Positions 43,363 to 51,583 of a stretch of 64,000 bases of DNA are shown one piece after another. Made by a program: the position numbers and the translations under genes. Each line of letters opens with the position of its first letter. Position 1 is the stretch's first letter. Source of the stretch: Vibrio europaeus (GTDB taxonomy: Bacteria; Pseudomonadota; Gammaproteobacteria; Enterobacterales; Vibrionaceae); NCBI RefSeq assembly GCF_001695575.1, contig NZ_LUAX01000007.1, positions 1,612,001 through 1,676,000 on the forward strand. The letters run 5' to 3'. A model generated the notes under the pieces. It ran no database searches and was not told the origin of the DNA. It saw nothing but the letters and a program-made list of their open reading frames with translations.

Positions 43363-45519
43363 ATGTATAAGAAAACTTTCCTGTCAGCTTCAATTGTTTT
43401 GGCCCTTGCGTCAACTGCTCATGCCGAAGAATATGCCCTCTTCGACGAAGTTGTTGTTTCAGCGACTCGTACTGAACAAAGCAAAGCGGATGTTAGCTCT
43501 TCTATCGAAACCGTTTCAGCTGAAGAAATCGACAACACCCTTTCGACAGATGTAAAACAAGCACTTAAGTATACTCCTGGTGTTAATGCTCAAGGTTCAG
43601 GCCGTTTTGGTATTTCAGGATTCAACATCCGTGGTATGGAACAAAGCCGAATTAAAGTTATGGTTGATGACGTTCAGCAACCTGTACCTTACAACTCTGG
43701 TGGCGGTACTCAGGCAAAACATCAAAACACATTTGAAATCGATACGCTTCATAGCATCGAAGTCAATAAAGGCGCATCGTCATCCTTATATGGTTCTGAT
43801 GCACTTGGTGGTACTGTACTGCTACGTACTAAGAATCCGGACGATATCCTCATCACTGATGGCGATGAACACCGTTTTGGCATTAAAACTGGCTACACAT
43901 CTGCCGATGAAACATTCAAAACGACCGGAACGTGGGCAATGCGTAAAGACAAGCTAGAAACGCTGTTAATGCTTACCTACGCAGACGGAAATGAGACTAA
44001 AAAGCATGGCGACGGAGCCGATATTGAAGGAGACGATCGTGGTGCAGCAAACCCGGCAGATAAGAAAGTTCAAAATCTTCTCGCAAAAGCTTACTACCAG
44101 TTAAATGAACAACACCGCTTGGGGCTAACAGTCGAGCATCATGACTTCAAGTACGAAGAAACTGATTTAGAAAAGCTATCTTCGACTCCACCTTATAACT
44201 ACAGTAACGCTTTTAATGACGACAATAACAAACGAACTCGTGTGACATTGGAACATGAGTGGATGCTTAATGCTGCTATCGCCGATCAGCTAAACTGGTC
44301 TTTATCTTACCAAGATTCACAATCCGTAAATGATAATGGCGATACTACAGATGCTAAAGGCAAACGAGTCCGTGTTCGCGATACGCAAGACAATTCAATC
44401 CAGTTTAACTCACAGTTGAATAAAATCATCGAGAATGATTCTTCAACACACGAAGTGACTTATGGCCTGAGCTATATTAAAAATGACTTCGAGCTGAGTA
44501 ATACTGATTACTTCCTTGACTCAGGTACGTCTGCACCGAGCACTAAAGGTACAAGTCCGAACGCGACTCTTACGCAATGGGGGGCTTTCGTACAAGACAA
44601 TGTCTTCCTAATGGATGAAAAACTGGTTGTTACAGGCGGCTTGCGATTCGATTCATTTGAGTCAAACCCAGAGCAAACGCCTAGCTACACAAGCACGGTA
44701 TCTAAGAACAGCGATTCTGCCATTACAGGTAATATTGGTACTGTTTACCACCTGACTGACAAGTTCTCCACATTCGCTAAGATCAGTACAGGCTTTAAAG
44801 CTCCAACGGTGTATGACTTGTACTACTTGTATGATGAGGGTGCGATCGTTGAACCTAATCCGGATCTGAAGGCTGAAAGCAGCATTTCTTACGAAGTGGG
44901 CTTTAGAGGCAACAATGAGTTTGGCCGCTTTGAGCTAGCCACTTACTTCAACCAATACGATAACTTTATCGAAACTGTTGCTACGGGCTCTAATGGTTCT
45001 AAGACTATCTACACCAACAAGAACTTAGACAAAGTAGAAATCTACGGTGCCGAACTATCTAGTACCCTGCTTATGGACAAGGCTTTTGACTTACCAGAAG
45101 GTACATATACCAAACTATCTATTGCATACTCTGAAGGTAAGGATAAGAAAACAGGTGAAGCGATCAACAGCGTTGCTCCACTCACTTCTATTGTCGGTTT
45201 GGGCTACGATAACCCTAACCAAACATATGGTGGTGTTATGAACATTACTATGGTTGCTGCTAAGACAGATTGGACGTCAATGACCGATCGAATGGGCAAT
45301 TCTGTCGAAAACGTTGATGTTAATGGATATACCGTCGTTGACCTAACTGCTTACTACCGTCCAATGCAAGATTTAACATTACGCGCAGGTCTGTTTAATG
45401 CTCTAGATAAGAAATATCATCTATATGATGACTTATCAGGTAAATCTAGTGTCTCAAACATGGACTACTACTCTCAACCAGGCCGAAACTGGGGTGTTAG
45501 CCTAGATTACCAATTCTAA
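43363..45519 (+). CDS. hupA: TonB-dependent heme/hemoglobin receptor, HupA/HutA type
   Basis: A 718-residue outer-membrane receptor. Signal peptide cut after STAHA; TonB box near EVVVSATRTE; plug domain with INIRG-type motif (FNIRGMEQSRIKVMVDDVQQ); barrel with NPDL motif (YDEGAIVEPNPDLKAESS), the conserved pair of heme receptors FRAP/NPNL in variant form (FKAPTVYDLYYLYDEG plus EPNPDLKAE); C-terminal aromatic residue (SLDYQF). Imports heme with TonB energy. Fur and CRP sites and the HupR-like gene upstream fit iron- and carbon-responsive control. Confidence 0.9.
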   Translation: MYKKTFLSASIVLALASTAHAEEYALFDEVVVSATRTEQSKADVSSSIETVSAEEIDNTLSTDVKQALKYTPGVNAQGSGRFGISGFNIRGMEQSRIKVMVDDVQQPVPYNSGGGTQAKHQNTFEIDTLHSIEVNKGASSSLYGSDALGGTVLLRTKNPDDILITDGDEHRFGIKTGYTSADETFKTTGTWAMRKDKLETLLMLTYADGNETKKHGDGADIEGDDRGAANPADKKVQNLLAKAYYQLNEQHRLGLTVEHHDFKYEETDLEKLSSTPPYNYSNAFNDDNNKRTRVTLEHEWMLNAAIADQLNWSLSYQDSQSVNDNGDTTDAKGKRVRVRDTQDNSIQFNSQLNKIIENDSSTHEVTYGLSYIKNDFELSNTDYFLDSGTSAPSTKGTSPNATLTQWGAFVQDNVFLMDEKLVVTGGLRFDSFESNPEQTPSYTSTVSKNSDSAITGNIGTVYHLTDKFSTFAKISTGFKAPTVYDLYYLYDEGAIVEPNPDLKAESSISYEVGFRGNNEFGRFELATYFNQYDNFIETVATGSNGSKTIYTNKNLDKVEIYGAELSSTLLMDKAFDLPEGTYTKLSIAYSEGKDKKTGEAINSVAPLTSIVGLGYDNPNQTYGGVMNITMVAAKTDWTSMTDRMGNSVENVDVNGYTVVDLTAYYRPMQDLTLRAGLFNALDKKYHLYDDLSGKSSVSNMDYYSQPGRNWGVSLDYQF

Positions 45520-45536
45520 TTTAGAACTTTAAAACA

Positions 45537-45563
45537 AAAGCCAGCTATCAAGCTGGCTTTTTA
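45537..45563 (+). terminator. Terminator of hupA
   Basis: AAAGCCAGCT pairs with AGCTGGCTTT (loop ATCA), then T residues. Confidence 0.88.
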
Positions 45564-45610
45564 AGTTTACTACCCACTTAATTCCTATATATCATCAAGT
45601 TAAAGGTAAT

Positions 45611-45639
45611 AAAAAAGCCCCTAAACTAGGAGCTTTTTT
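45611..45639 (-). terminator. Terminator of the 25-residue gene
   Basis: AAAAAAGC/GCTTTTTT with inner CCTA/TAGG and one mismatch, loop AAC; U tract on the minus strand. Confidence 0.7.
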
Positions 45640-45686
45640 GGGTTTATTCATCAAAAAGTATAGAAAAAATGGTATGAATAGACCGA

Positions 45687-45764
45687 TTATTTAGCTGCTG
45701 CCATCTCTTTCTTAACCATTACAGCTGCTGCAACGATGAAAGTGATGATAAGACCTAGCTCCAT
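45687..45764 (-). CDS. 25-residue single-helix membrane protein
   Basis: MELGLIITFIVAAAVMVKKE followed by MAAAK. A 14-residue hydrophobic stretch is followed by lysines, as in tiny single-span membrane proteins. AGGGG lies six bases before the ATG, and a terminator follows the stop by about 50 bases. No family known to me. Confidence 0.6.
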   Translation of the reverse strand: MELGLIITFIVAAAVMVKKEMAAAK

Positions 45765-45966
45765 TACAAACCCCTAAAGTAAAGTTGGAAAAACCGAAAA
45801 GAAACTGCGGCTATTCTAACACCATTAAAAAACAATGATACCCCTTAACGAGATTTTTACGTTTTATATCGATTGAGATCAAATATTGCGTCGTGATGCC
45901 TATTTTCTACAATCTTACTAATCAATTAGTTTATAAAATGGTTTAGAGAATTGTTCTAATGCGAAG

Positions 45967-46218
45967 CTATTTCATAGTAACTTTGCCACCGATTATTTTG
46001 TAAGCAGGTGTGCCTCTAATCAAAGTCTCTCGGGCAAATTCGCCACCACACTGAGGGCAAATACAGGGCTGTTCGGTATAGTCAGAAACGATTCTTTCCT
46101 TAAAACATTTCACAAGAGACCCTTTGCCCCCTTTTCGGTACTTAAACAACTGGGTTTTACATTTTGCGCAGTAAATCTCGACCGTTTTAGTCGGTTGTTT
46201 TTTATTAGGTTTGGCCAC
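45967..46218 (-). CDS. Zinc-ribbon small protein
   Basis: An 83-residue basic protein with two CxxC pairs (EIYCAKCKTQLFKYRKGGKG and PCICPQCGGEFARETL), forming a zinc ribbon. The start is GTG, whose G overlaps the sgrR stop (TAGTG), with GGAAGGG upstream. It is therefore co-translated with the SgrR-like gene. Role unknown; nucleic-acid or ribosome binding is plausible. Confidence 0.75.
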   Translation of the reverse strand: MAKPNKKQPTKTVEIYCAKCKTQLFKYRKGGKGSLVKCFKERIVSDYTEQPCICPQCGGEFARETLIRGTPAYKIIGGKVTMK

Positions 46219-47936
46219 TACCCTTCCTCTTGGTGCGAGTTTAGAGCCTCTGCCATTTCAGGTTTGACCCAAACTTTGCTGAAATCAAACCAACCAAGGG
46301 CATTACATTTCGCATTTTGTAACGAACCACAGTGATCTTTACTCACCCCAAGCCAACAATGAAACATTGGAATCAACTGCATCTTTTCTACCAAAGATTT
46401 TCCAAGCTCTTGTGCGGGGAAACTAGCATTTTGTGTTGCTTGCCACTCTTGTACGACTTTAGTCCAATACTCGAAATCCTCTTCGCGGCTCAGTGCCTCA
46501 ATATCGCTATTATTGAGTAGCCACCCTGCTAATGAATCATCCCTGTTAGTCGTGATTCCCATCGGTTTAACCCAGATGTCCACTTCTGACGTATCTTCGA
46601 CGGTTAAGTCATAATTAATAAAGTTAACGCTCAATCCATCCTCTTTAAGCAAGCCTTCAATACATTTGACCAAGGTTGGGAACATAGGGTGCTGCCCGTG
46701 GTAAGCAATAGTGACAGTGCGATAGGACGGTGGTGACGTATAACCATGCCTTGTATGGTGATACCAACCTGGCTTTAACCCATGCGCTGGAAGTACTCCT
46801 AGTTCGACGATTTTCTCTTGAGGTAGATGTTGGAATAGATTTAATGTACCCAGCTTCTGCGTGAAGTAGTTCGCCCAATCATTGGCAGCCGCTAGTCCAT
46901 TTTTCCGGTTGAGTAGTAAATAAGTGCAACCCGGATCAAGGTCTACGCTGTCGGCATAGTTGGCCACTTCAGGCTTCAGGGGTTTAGATAAGCTCGGGAA
47001 AATCATTGACGAATGCAGGTCATCAATCACCCACACTTCAATTCGGTCTAACAAAGGTCTAAAACCAAAATATCCATCAAACGCCTGTAAAACGAGACGT
47101 TTTTTGTCGTTTTGAATGACTCGATATGGTCCTGTACCGACTGGAAATAGATCATGGTCCTCTGCTCTATTCTCTTGCGGTAACATAATCTTCGCGCAGG
47201 ACTCTGAAAACAGAAGCGCTAATTGATAATCATCTCGTGAAAGTTTTACATCAACGATCAAGTGACTTGGAGAGCTCACATCTGAGATATGTGAAAACAA
47301 CTTCTTCTGTTTCAATGCAAATAAGTTGTCAACGACCGTTTGAGAAGTCAGCAAATCTCCGTTGTGAAACCGGACACTCGGACGAATATAAAAACGCCAA
47401 TGTCGAGGGGTAAGCATTTCCCATGAATGGGCCAAATTGGGTTGAAGTTCTTCACTATCATCGATATAGGTTAAACCACTGAATATCTGCTGAACAATAT
47501 GCAGTTCAGAGCGACGAATCGGCAATGTAGGATTTAACGTAGAAAGTGCGCGGTAATATGGCAGCCTAACGACTTGCTGGCCTTCTTGATGAACAATGCC
47601 AAGGTAGCTTTCCACCACTTGAGCAAGTTTTGCCGTATCTTGATCTAAAACTTTGAGCGCTTGCCCAATTTTCCCTTCTTCAAGGTATCGGCGCGCTAAA
47701 TTTTCGCTGACATCCGCTCGACTACGTTTAAAGATTAACTGAGATAACTTGCCTCGACCGGGAGCTGGGTGCCATTCTAACCACCCTTCTTCTTCCATTT
47801 TGTTCAGGACAATTCGAGCGTTTCGACGAGTACAAAACAGTATATCGGTGATATCTTCAAGTTGGACACCGCAATCTTGCCCCTTGTAATGCTCAAACAA
47901 GGTTTCGAACTGAACTCTAAGTCTTGGGCTGCTCAT
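46218..47936 (-). CDS. sgrR: SgrR-like transcriptional regulator with solute-binding domain
   Basis: A 572-residue protein: N-terminal winged helix of SgrR type (LRVQFETLFEHYKGQDCGVQ, LEDITDILFCTRRNARIVLN, KMEEEGWLEWHPAPGRGKLS) and a cytosolic family 5 solute-binding domain (about 150-560; TLNPTLPIRRSELHIVQQIF, YIRPSVRFHNGDLLTSQTVV). In E. coli SgrR senses sugar-phosphate stress and activates the SgrS RNA. Whether this protein does so, or is one of the SgrR-like paralogues of vibrios, cannot be told; no SgrS-like gene is visible next to it. Confidence 0.82.
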   Translation of the reverse strand: MSSPRLRVQFETLFEHYKGQDCGVQLEDITDILFCTRRNARIVLNKMEEEGWLEWHPAPGRGKLSQLIFKRSRADVSENLARRYLEEGKIGQALKVLDQDTAKLAQVVESYLGIVHQEGQQVVRLPYYRALSTLNPTLPIRRSELHIVQQIFSGLTYIDDSEELQPNLAHSWEMLTPRHWRFYIRPSVRFHNGDLLTSQTVVDNLFALKQKKLFSHISDVSSPSHLIVDVKLSRDDYQLALLFSESCAKIMLPQENRAEDHDLFPVGTGPYRVIQNDKKRLVLQAFDGYFGFRPLLDRIEVWVIDDLHSSMIFPSLSKPLKPEVANYADSVDLDPGCTYLLLNRKNGLAAANDWANYFTQKLGTLNLFQHLPQEKIVELGVLPAHGLKPGWYHHTRHGYTSPPSYRTVTIAYHGQHPMFPTLVKCIEGLLKEDGLSVNFINYDLTVEDTSEVDIWVKPMGITTNRDDSLAGWLLNNSDIEALSREEDFEYWTKVVQEWQATQNASFPAQELGKSLVEKMQLIPMFHCWLGVSKDHCGSLQNAKCNALGWFDFSKVWVKPEMAEALNSHQEEG

Positions 47937-48013
47937 AAAGAGGAAATCTCATTCTAGTTAACCTAGTTCTAATTTTCCTCATTTAATATTCTCGAATCAA
48001 GATAAAAACACAA

Positions 48014-48247
48014 TTATTGGACTTGGCTGCCGATTTGCTCGGCAATCTGTAAGATTTGTTGTTCATTGTCCAATTTTATTGACCACTTGGTTTCGCTACC
48101 ATTGGCGGCGATAACATTCGCCCCTCTACCTATCAAAGTGATAGCATCGGTTTGCGCTTGTAGCGTCACCATGTGCTCACCAGAAAGCTTTACCACGACT
48201 TCATGGTTAGTCACGATGATTTTTCCGCTTTTAAAAGGAATCACCAT
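48014..48247 (-). CDS. DUF3389-like small protein
   Basis: A 77-residue beta-rich protein (MVIPFKSGKIIVTNHEVVVK, LSGEHMVTLQAQTDAITLIG, IKLDNEQQILQIAEQIG). I think it is the Vibrio DUF3389 family, from memory. Its start is two bases after the stop of the thioesterase gene, so the two are one transcript. No function known. Confidence 0.68.
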   Translation of the reverse strand: MVIPFKSGKIIVTNHEVVVKLSGEHMVTLQAQTDAITLIGRGANVIAANGSETKWSIKLDNEQQILQIAEQIGSQVQ

Positions 48248-48249
48248 CG

Positions 48250-48696
48250 TTATAGTCCTTTGTCTGACGACGCAGATTTTTTATGTTTAACAGCGATGGT
48301 CAACCGACTCGTACACACCAAGCGTTCGCGCTCATCAGTAATGTTGATTTGCCACACTTGAGTAGATACCCCTAAATGGATGGGTTTGGCTGTACCAATA
48401 ACGGTACCGCTTCTCATTGAACGTACATGGTTGGCATTAATGTCGAGGCCCACGCAGTAACTTCCTTTTGGAACACAGAAATTAGCCGCAACTGATCCAA
48501 GCGTTTCGGCCAAGACAACAGACGCGCCACCGTGCAACATACCAAGCGGTTGGTGAGTAAACGAACAAACAGGCATAGTGGCCGTTATAAAATCATCACC
48601 TACCTCGGTATAAATAATGTTTAGGTGATCTATCAAAGTATTTTCTGACGTCTTATTAAGGGCTTCGAGACTGATCGATTTTTTCCAGATTGTCAT
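48250..48696 (-). CDS. menI: Hotdog-fold thioesterase, MenI/YdiI type
   Basis: A 148-residue acyl-CoA thioesterase. Strong similarity by eye to E. coli YdiI (MenI): TIWKKSISLEALN start, HQPLGMLHGGASVVLAETLG with the catalytic acidic residue (Glu after VLA), GLDINANHVRSMRSGTVIGT and STQVWQINI. E. coli MenI cleaves DHNA-CoA in menaquinone synthesis; substrate here may be the same or broader. The ATG four codons into the open frame matches the family start. Confidence 0.87.
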   Translation of the reverse strand: MTIWKKSISLEALNKTSENTLIDHLNIIYTEVGDDFITATMPVCSFTHQPLGMLHGGASVVLAETLGSVAANFCVPKGSYCVGLDINANHVRSMRSGTVIGTAKPIHLGVSTQVWQINITDERERLVCTSRLTIAVKHKKSASSDKGL

Positions 48697-48800
48697 TATG
48701 CATTCCACTACTGAATGTGATTACCAAGAATTGTACGCTAATGCTATGATGTGTATAGCTAAATAGTAAGTTTAATATTGCGATTGAAACGGAGAATTCA

Positions 48801-49589
48801 ATGCAAAATTGGTTTAAATTCGTCACTCTCACTGCCGCAATGGTAATGACAGCGTGTACTTCTTCCCCGACAGGTCGTAACCAGCTGCTTCTTTTTTCAG
48901 ATTCAGATATGAGTAGTTTAGGTGCCCAATCGTTCGAACAAATGAAGAAAGAGCTCAAAATTAGCTCTGACGCCAAAACAAATGCTTATGTTCAGTGTGT
49001 AACGGATTCGATTACTCAACATGTCCCGAAACAACCAGGATTTGATAGCTGGGAAGTCGTCGTGTTTGATAGTGACCAAGTCAATGCGTTCGCATTACCA
49101 GGCGGCAAAATTGGTGTCTATACCGGTTTACTTAAAGTAGCGGTTACTCAAGACCAACTAGCCACCGTTATTGGTCATGAAATCGCACATGTCCTCGCCG
49201 ATCACAGCAACGAACGACTGTCTCAATCTCAAATTGCCAATGCCGGTCTTCAACTGACCAATATAGCACTCGGTTCTTCCGAATACGCACAGTATCAAGG
49301 AGCAACCATGGCAGCGCTTGGATTAGGCGTACAATATGGTGTTTTAATGCCCTACGGTAGGACTCAAGAATCAGAAGCGGATATTGTAGGGTTAGAATTG
49401 ATGGCGAAGTCTGGCTTTGATCCTAACCAGAGTGTCGATCTATGGAAAAACATGGCTAAGGCATCGGGCGGCGCTCAACCGCCAGAACTTCTGTCAACGC
49501 ACCCTTCGCATGGAACTCGCATTCAGGAACTATCCGCTGAGATACAGACGTTGCCCGATAACAATGTAAAACGTCCGAACTGTAACTAG
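48801..49589 (+). CDS. M48-family lipoprotein metalloprotease (LoiP/YggG-like)
   Basis: A 262-residue lipoprotein: lipobox MTAC (Cys19) and M48 peptidase domain. Zinc motif HEIAH in ATVIGHEIAHVLADHS; third ligand Glu in RTQESEADIVGLELM; substrate loop VNAFALPGGKIGVYTGL. Such enzymes work at the inner face of the outer membrane in envelope protein quality control. Good ribosome site (GGAGAATTCA). Confidence 0.9.
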   Translation: MQNWFKFVTLTAAMVMTACTSSPTGRNQLLLFSDSDMSSLGAQSFEQMKKELKISSDAKTNAYVQCVTDSITQHVPKQPGFDSWEVVVFDSDQVNAFALPGGKIGVYTGLLKVAVTQDQLATVIGHEIAHVLADHSNERLSQSQIANAGLQLTNIALGSSEYAQYQGATMAALGLGVQYGVLMPYGRTQESEADIVGLELMAKSGFDPNQSVDLWKNMAKASGGAQPPELLSTHPSHGTRIQELSAEIQTLPDNNVKRPNCN

Positions 49590-49594
49590 ACATC

Positions 49595-49622
49595 AAAAAG
49601 GGAGCAACGTTGCTCCCTCTCT
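49595..49622. terminator. Terminator between convergent protease genes
   Basis: GGGAGCAACGTTGCTCCC, a perfect 18-base palindrome, with A run on the left and T-rich tract on the right. Confidence 0.8.
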
Positions 49623-49627
49623 TTACT

Positions 49628-50710
49628 TTATGTGCCTAATATAAGCAGTGGCAAGCTTAACAATTGGTCGCCAGTTGAAGCAAAGAACCAAATAATTCCA
49701 ATCAATGAAGCAACAAGCCCAATGTACCAAACTGCAGCGACGGCTTGACCGTACCTATCTAGCGGAAGTAAGTGACTATGATGTCTTCCCCTCCACTCAA
49801 TCACGATTTCCAGCATGCCCATAATAAGCAGGAAACCAAACAACGTAAGCCCTAGTGAGTAGCTTAACACAACGCCACCAGCGGCCGCTGCGGTACACAA
49901 AACTATTCCCGCCACACTGTTCATGGAGAAACTGATACTCTTCAAGATATGCCCGCCGTCGAGTGGCAATATCGGTAGTAAGTTGAATAGATTTAGAAAT
50001 GCATTAAATACCGCTAACCCTGCAAAAAACATCTCGCCAGTGATCAAGTAAGCAATCAACAAGATGATAGACAGAATTAAACCAAACATCGGCCCCATGA
50101 TTGAAATGACGACATCTTGCCAACGGGTGTTTATCTTTTCATCGCTTAAAGCTAACCCACCAAGAAACGGCACCAAGTAGATGCCTTTTGTCTTCATACC
50201 GAAGTACTTCATCGCGCGAACATGGCCATATTCGTGAAAAACCAAACACGCAATCAAAGCCAGCGCAAATTGAAAAGAAAACAACCATGAATACGCAGCT
50301 AAACTTGCAGACGCAAGAACTACTTTAATTAGCTTTGCGCTCTTAAGCGCTTTCATCCCAAGCGATAAAAGACCAATAAGGCTAAACTTTCTTTCTGGCT
50401 CAGGCTTAGTAAACGGTGTTTGTTTTTCTATATCCTTAGTATTACGACTCCCTTGTTCTATAAATTGGCTATCGACTGTCGCAACATACTCTAAGACAAA
50501 TGGTTGCCATATCAGATTAGTTTCTAATTTACATGCCAGCTCTTGCTCACCATTAAGTAAAGTAAACTCATGGTAGGATTTCTCACCACGCTCGGCATTA
50601 GCATCAAGCTGAGACACGAGTTGGTTGTTCCAAAACAGTTGCTGCCAACCCGCCATAGAGCCTTCGAGTCTAAGTGGTTTGCCTAAAAACTCGATTGATA
50701 ATAATTCCAA
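49628..50710 (-). CDS. M50-family membrane metalloprotease (site-2-protease-like)
   Basis: A 360-residue membrane protein with a soluble N-terminal part (about 1-110) followed by several helices. Zinc motif HEYGH in LIACLVFHEYGHVRAMKYFG, and the second half of the site in LLPILPLDGGHILKS (Asp). No PDZ domain is visible, so it belongs to the simple site-2-protease group. Substrate unknown; the family cleaves membrane-anchored regulators. Confidence 0.85.
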   Translation of the reverse strand: MELLSIEFLGKPLRLEGSMAGWQQLFWNNQLVSQLDANAERGEKSYHEFTLLNGEQELACKLETNLIWQPFVLEYVATVDSQFIEQGSRNTKDIEKQTPFTKPEPERKFSLIGLLSLGMKALKSAKLIKVVLASASLAAYSWLFSFQFALALIACLVFHEYGHVRAMKYFGMKTKGIYLVPFLGGLALSDEKINTRWQDVVISIMGPMFGLILSIILLIAYLITGEMFFAGLAVFNAFLNLFNLLPILPLDGGHILKSISFSMNSVAGIVLCTAAAAGGVVLSYSLGLTLFGFLLIMGMLEIVIEWRGRHHSHLLPLDRYGQAVAAVWYIGLVASLIGIIWFFASTGDQLLSLPLLILGT

Positions 50711-50963
50711 TGTCTAACCTACTAAATTGATATAACAACGAGTCTGATTATGCCAATCTAGACTAAATAGGTAAAGGAATTGCTATTAATGTGACATTGT
50801 CACTATCCATAAAGCATTGATTGTTCGAATCATGTTGTTCAAATTTCTCATGAAAAGTAAGAATTCGTCGATTTATCGATTTGTATTCGGATTACGCTTT
50901 ATTTTTGACAGATAAAGTGGATAATAGCCGGCGTTATTAACACCTATAAAATGTGAGTCCATT

Positions 50964-51521
50964 ATGTCTTCTGAAGCAACTATGCTAGAACGCTGCCAAT
51001 CTAAATGTGAATTATGTGCTGCTGATGCACCATTAACGGCATACGCTGTTCCCCCGCACAGCCATGTGACAGTAGATTACGGAATCATGGTTTGTGACAA
51101 GTGTCTAGGTGAAATCGAAGAACCACAAGACATCAACCACTGGCGTTGTCTAAACGACAGCATGTGGAGCCAAGTTCCTGCAGTTCAAGTTACTGCATGG
51201 CGTCAGCTTAGTCGCTTAAACACAGAAAGCTGGGCGCAAGACGCGCTAGACATGATGTACATGGAAGAAGAGCAAATGAACTGGGCAATGACTGGCATGT
51301 CAGCCGACGACAAACCATTCGATTGCAACGGCGTTGAACTTAAAAAAGGTGACGACGTAACGGTTATCAAAGACCTACCAGTTAAAGGCACCAACCAAGT
51401 CATCAAGCAAGGCACGGTTATCCGTGGCATCAGCATTGGCGATGATCCTAAGCTTGTTTCTGGTAAAGCGAACGGCGGCCAATCTATGTACGTTATCGCT
51501 GAATACTGCCGCAAGAAGTAA
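50964..51521 (+). CDS. yjdM: YjdM/PhnA-like zinc-ribbon protein
   Basis: A 185-residue protein: N-terminal zinc ribbon (KCELCAADAP and MVCDKCLGEIEEP) and C-terminal PhnA-type domain (VELKKGDDVTVIKDLPVKGT, IKQGTVIRGISIGDDPKLVS, CRKK end). The family was once named PhnA for phosphonate use but is not phosphonoacetate hydrolase; its role is unclear. Single gene with terminator. Confidence 0.9.
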   Translation: MSSEATMLERCQSKCELCAADAPLTAYAVPPHSHVTVDYGIMVCDKCLGEIEEPQDINHWRCLNDSMWSQVPAVQVTAWRQLSRLNTESWAQDALDMMYMEEEQMNWAMTGMSADDKPFDCNGVELKKGDDVTVIKDLPVKGTNQVIKQGTVIRGISIGDDPKLVSGKANGGQSMYVIAEYCRKK

Positions 51522-51542
51522 TTAGATAAGCTTCGAAATAAG

Positions 51543-51568
51543 AAAGGCGCTCAGTTGAGCGCCTTTTT
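51543..51568 (+). terminator. Terminator of yjdM
   Basis: AAAGGCGCTCA pairs with TGAGCGCCTTT (11 bp), then T residues. The A run on its left also gives a weaker minus-strand signal for the gene at 51584. Confidence 0.88.
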
Positions 51569-51583
51569 GCTAGGAGTTGATTG

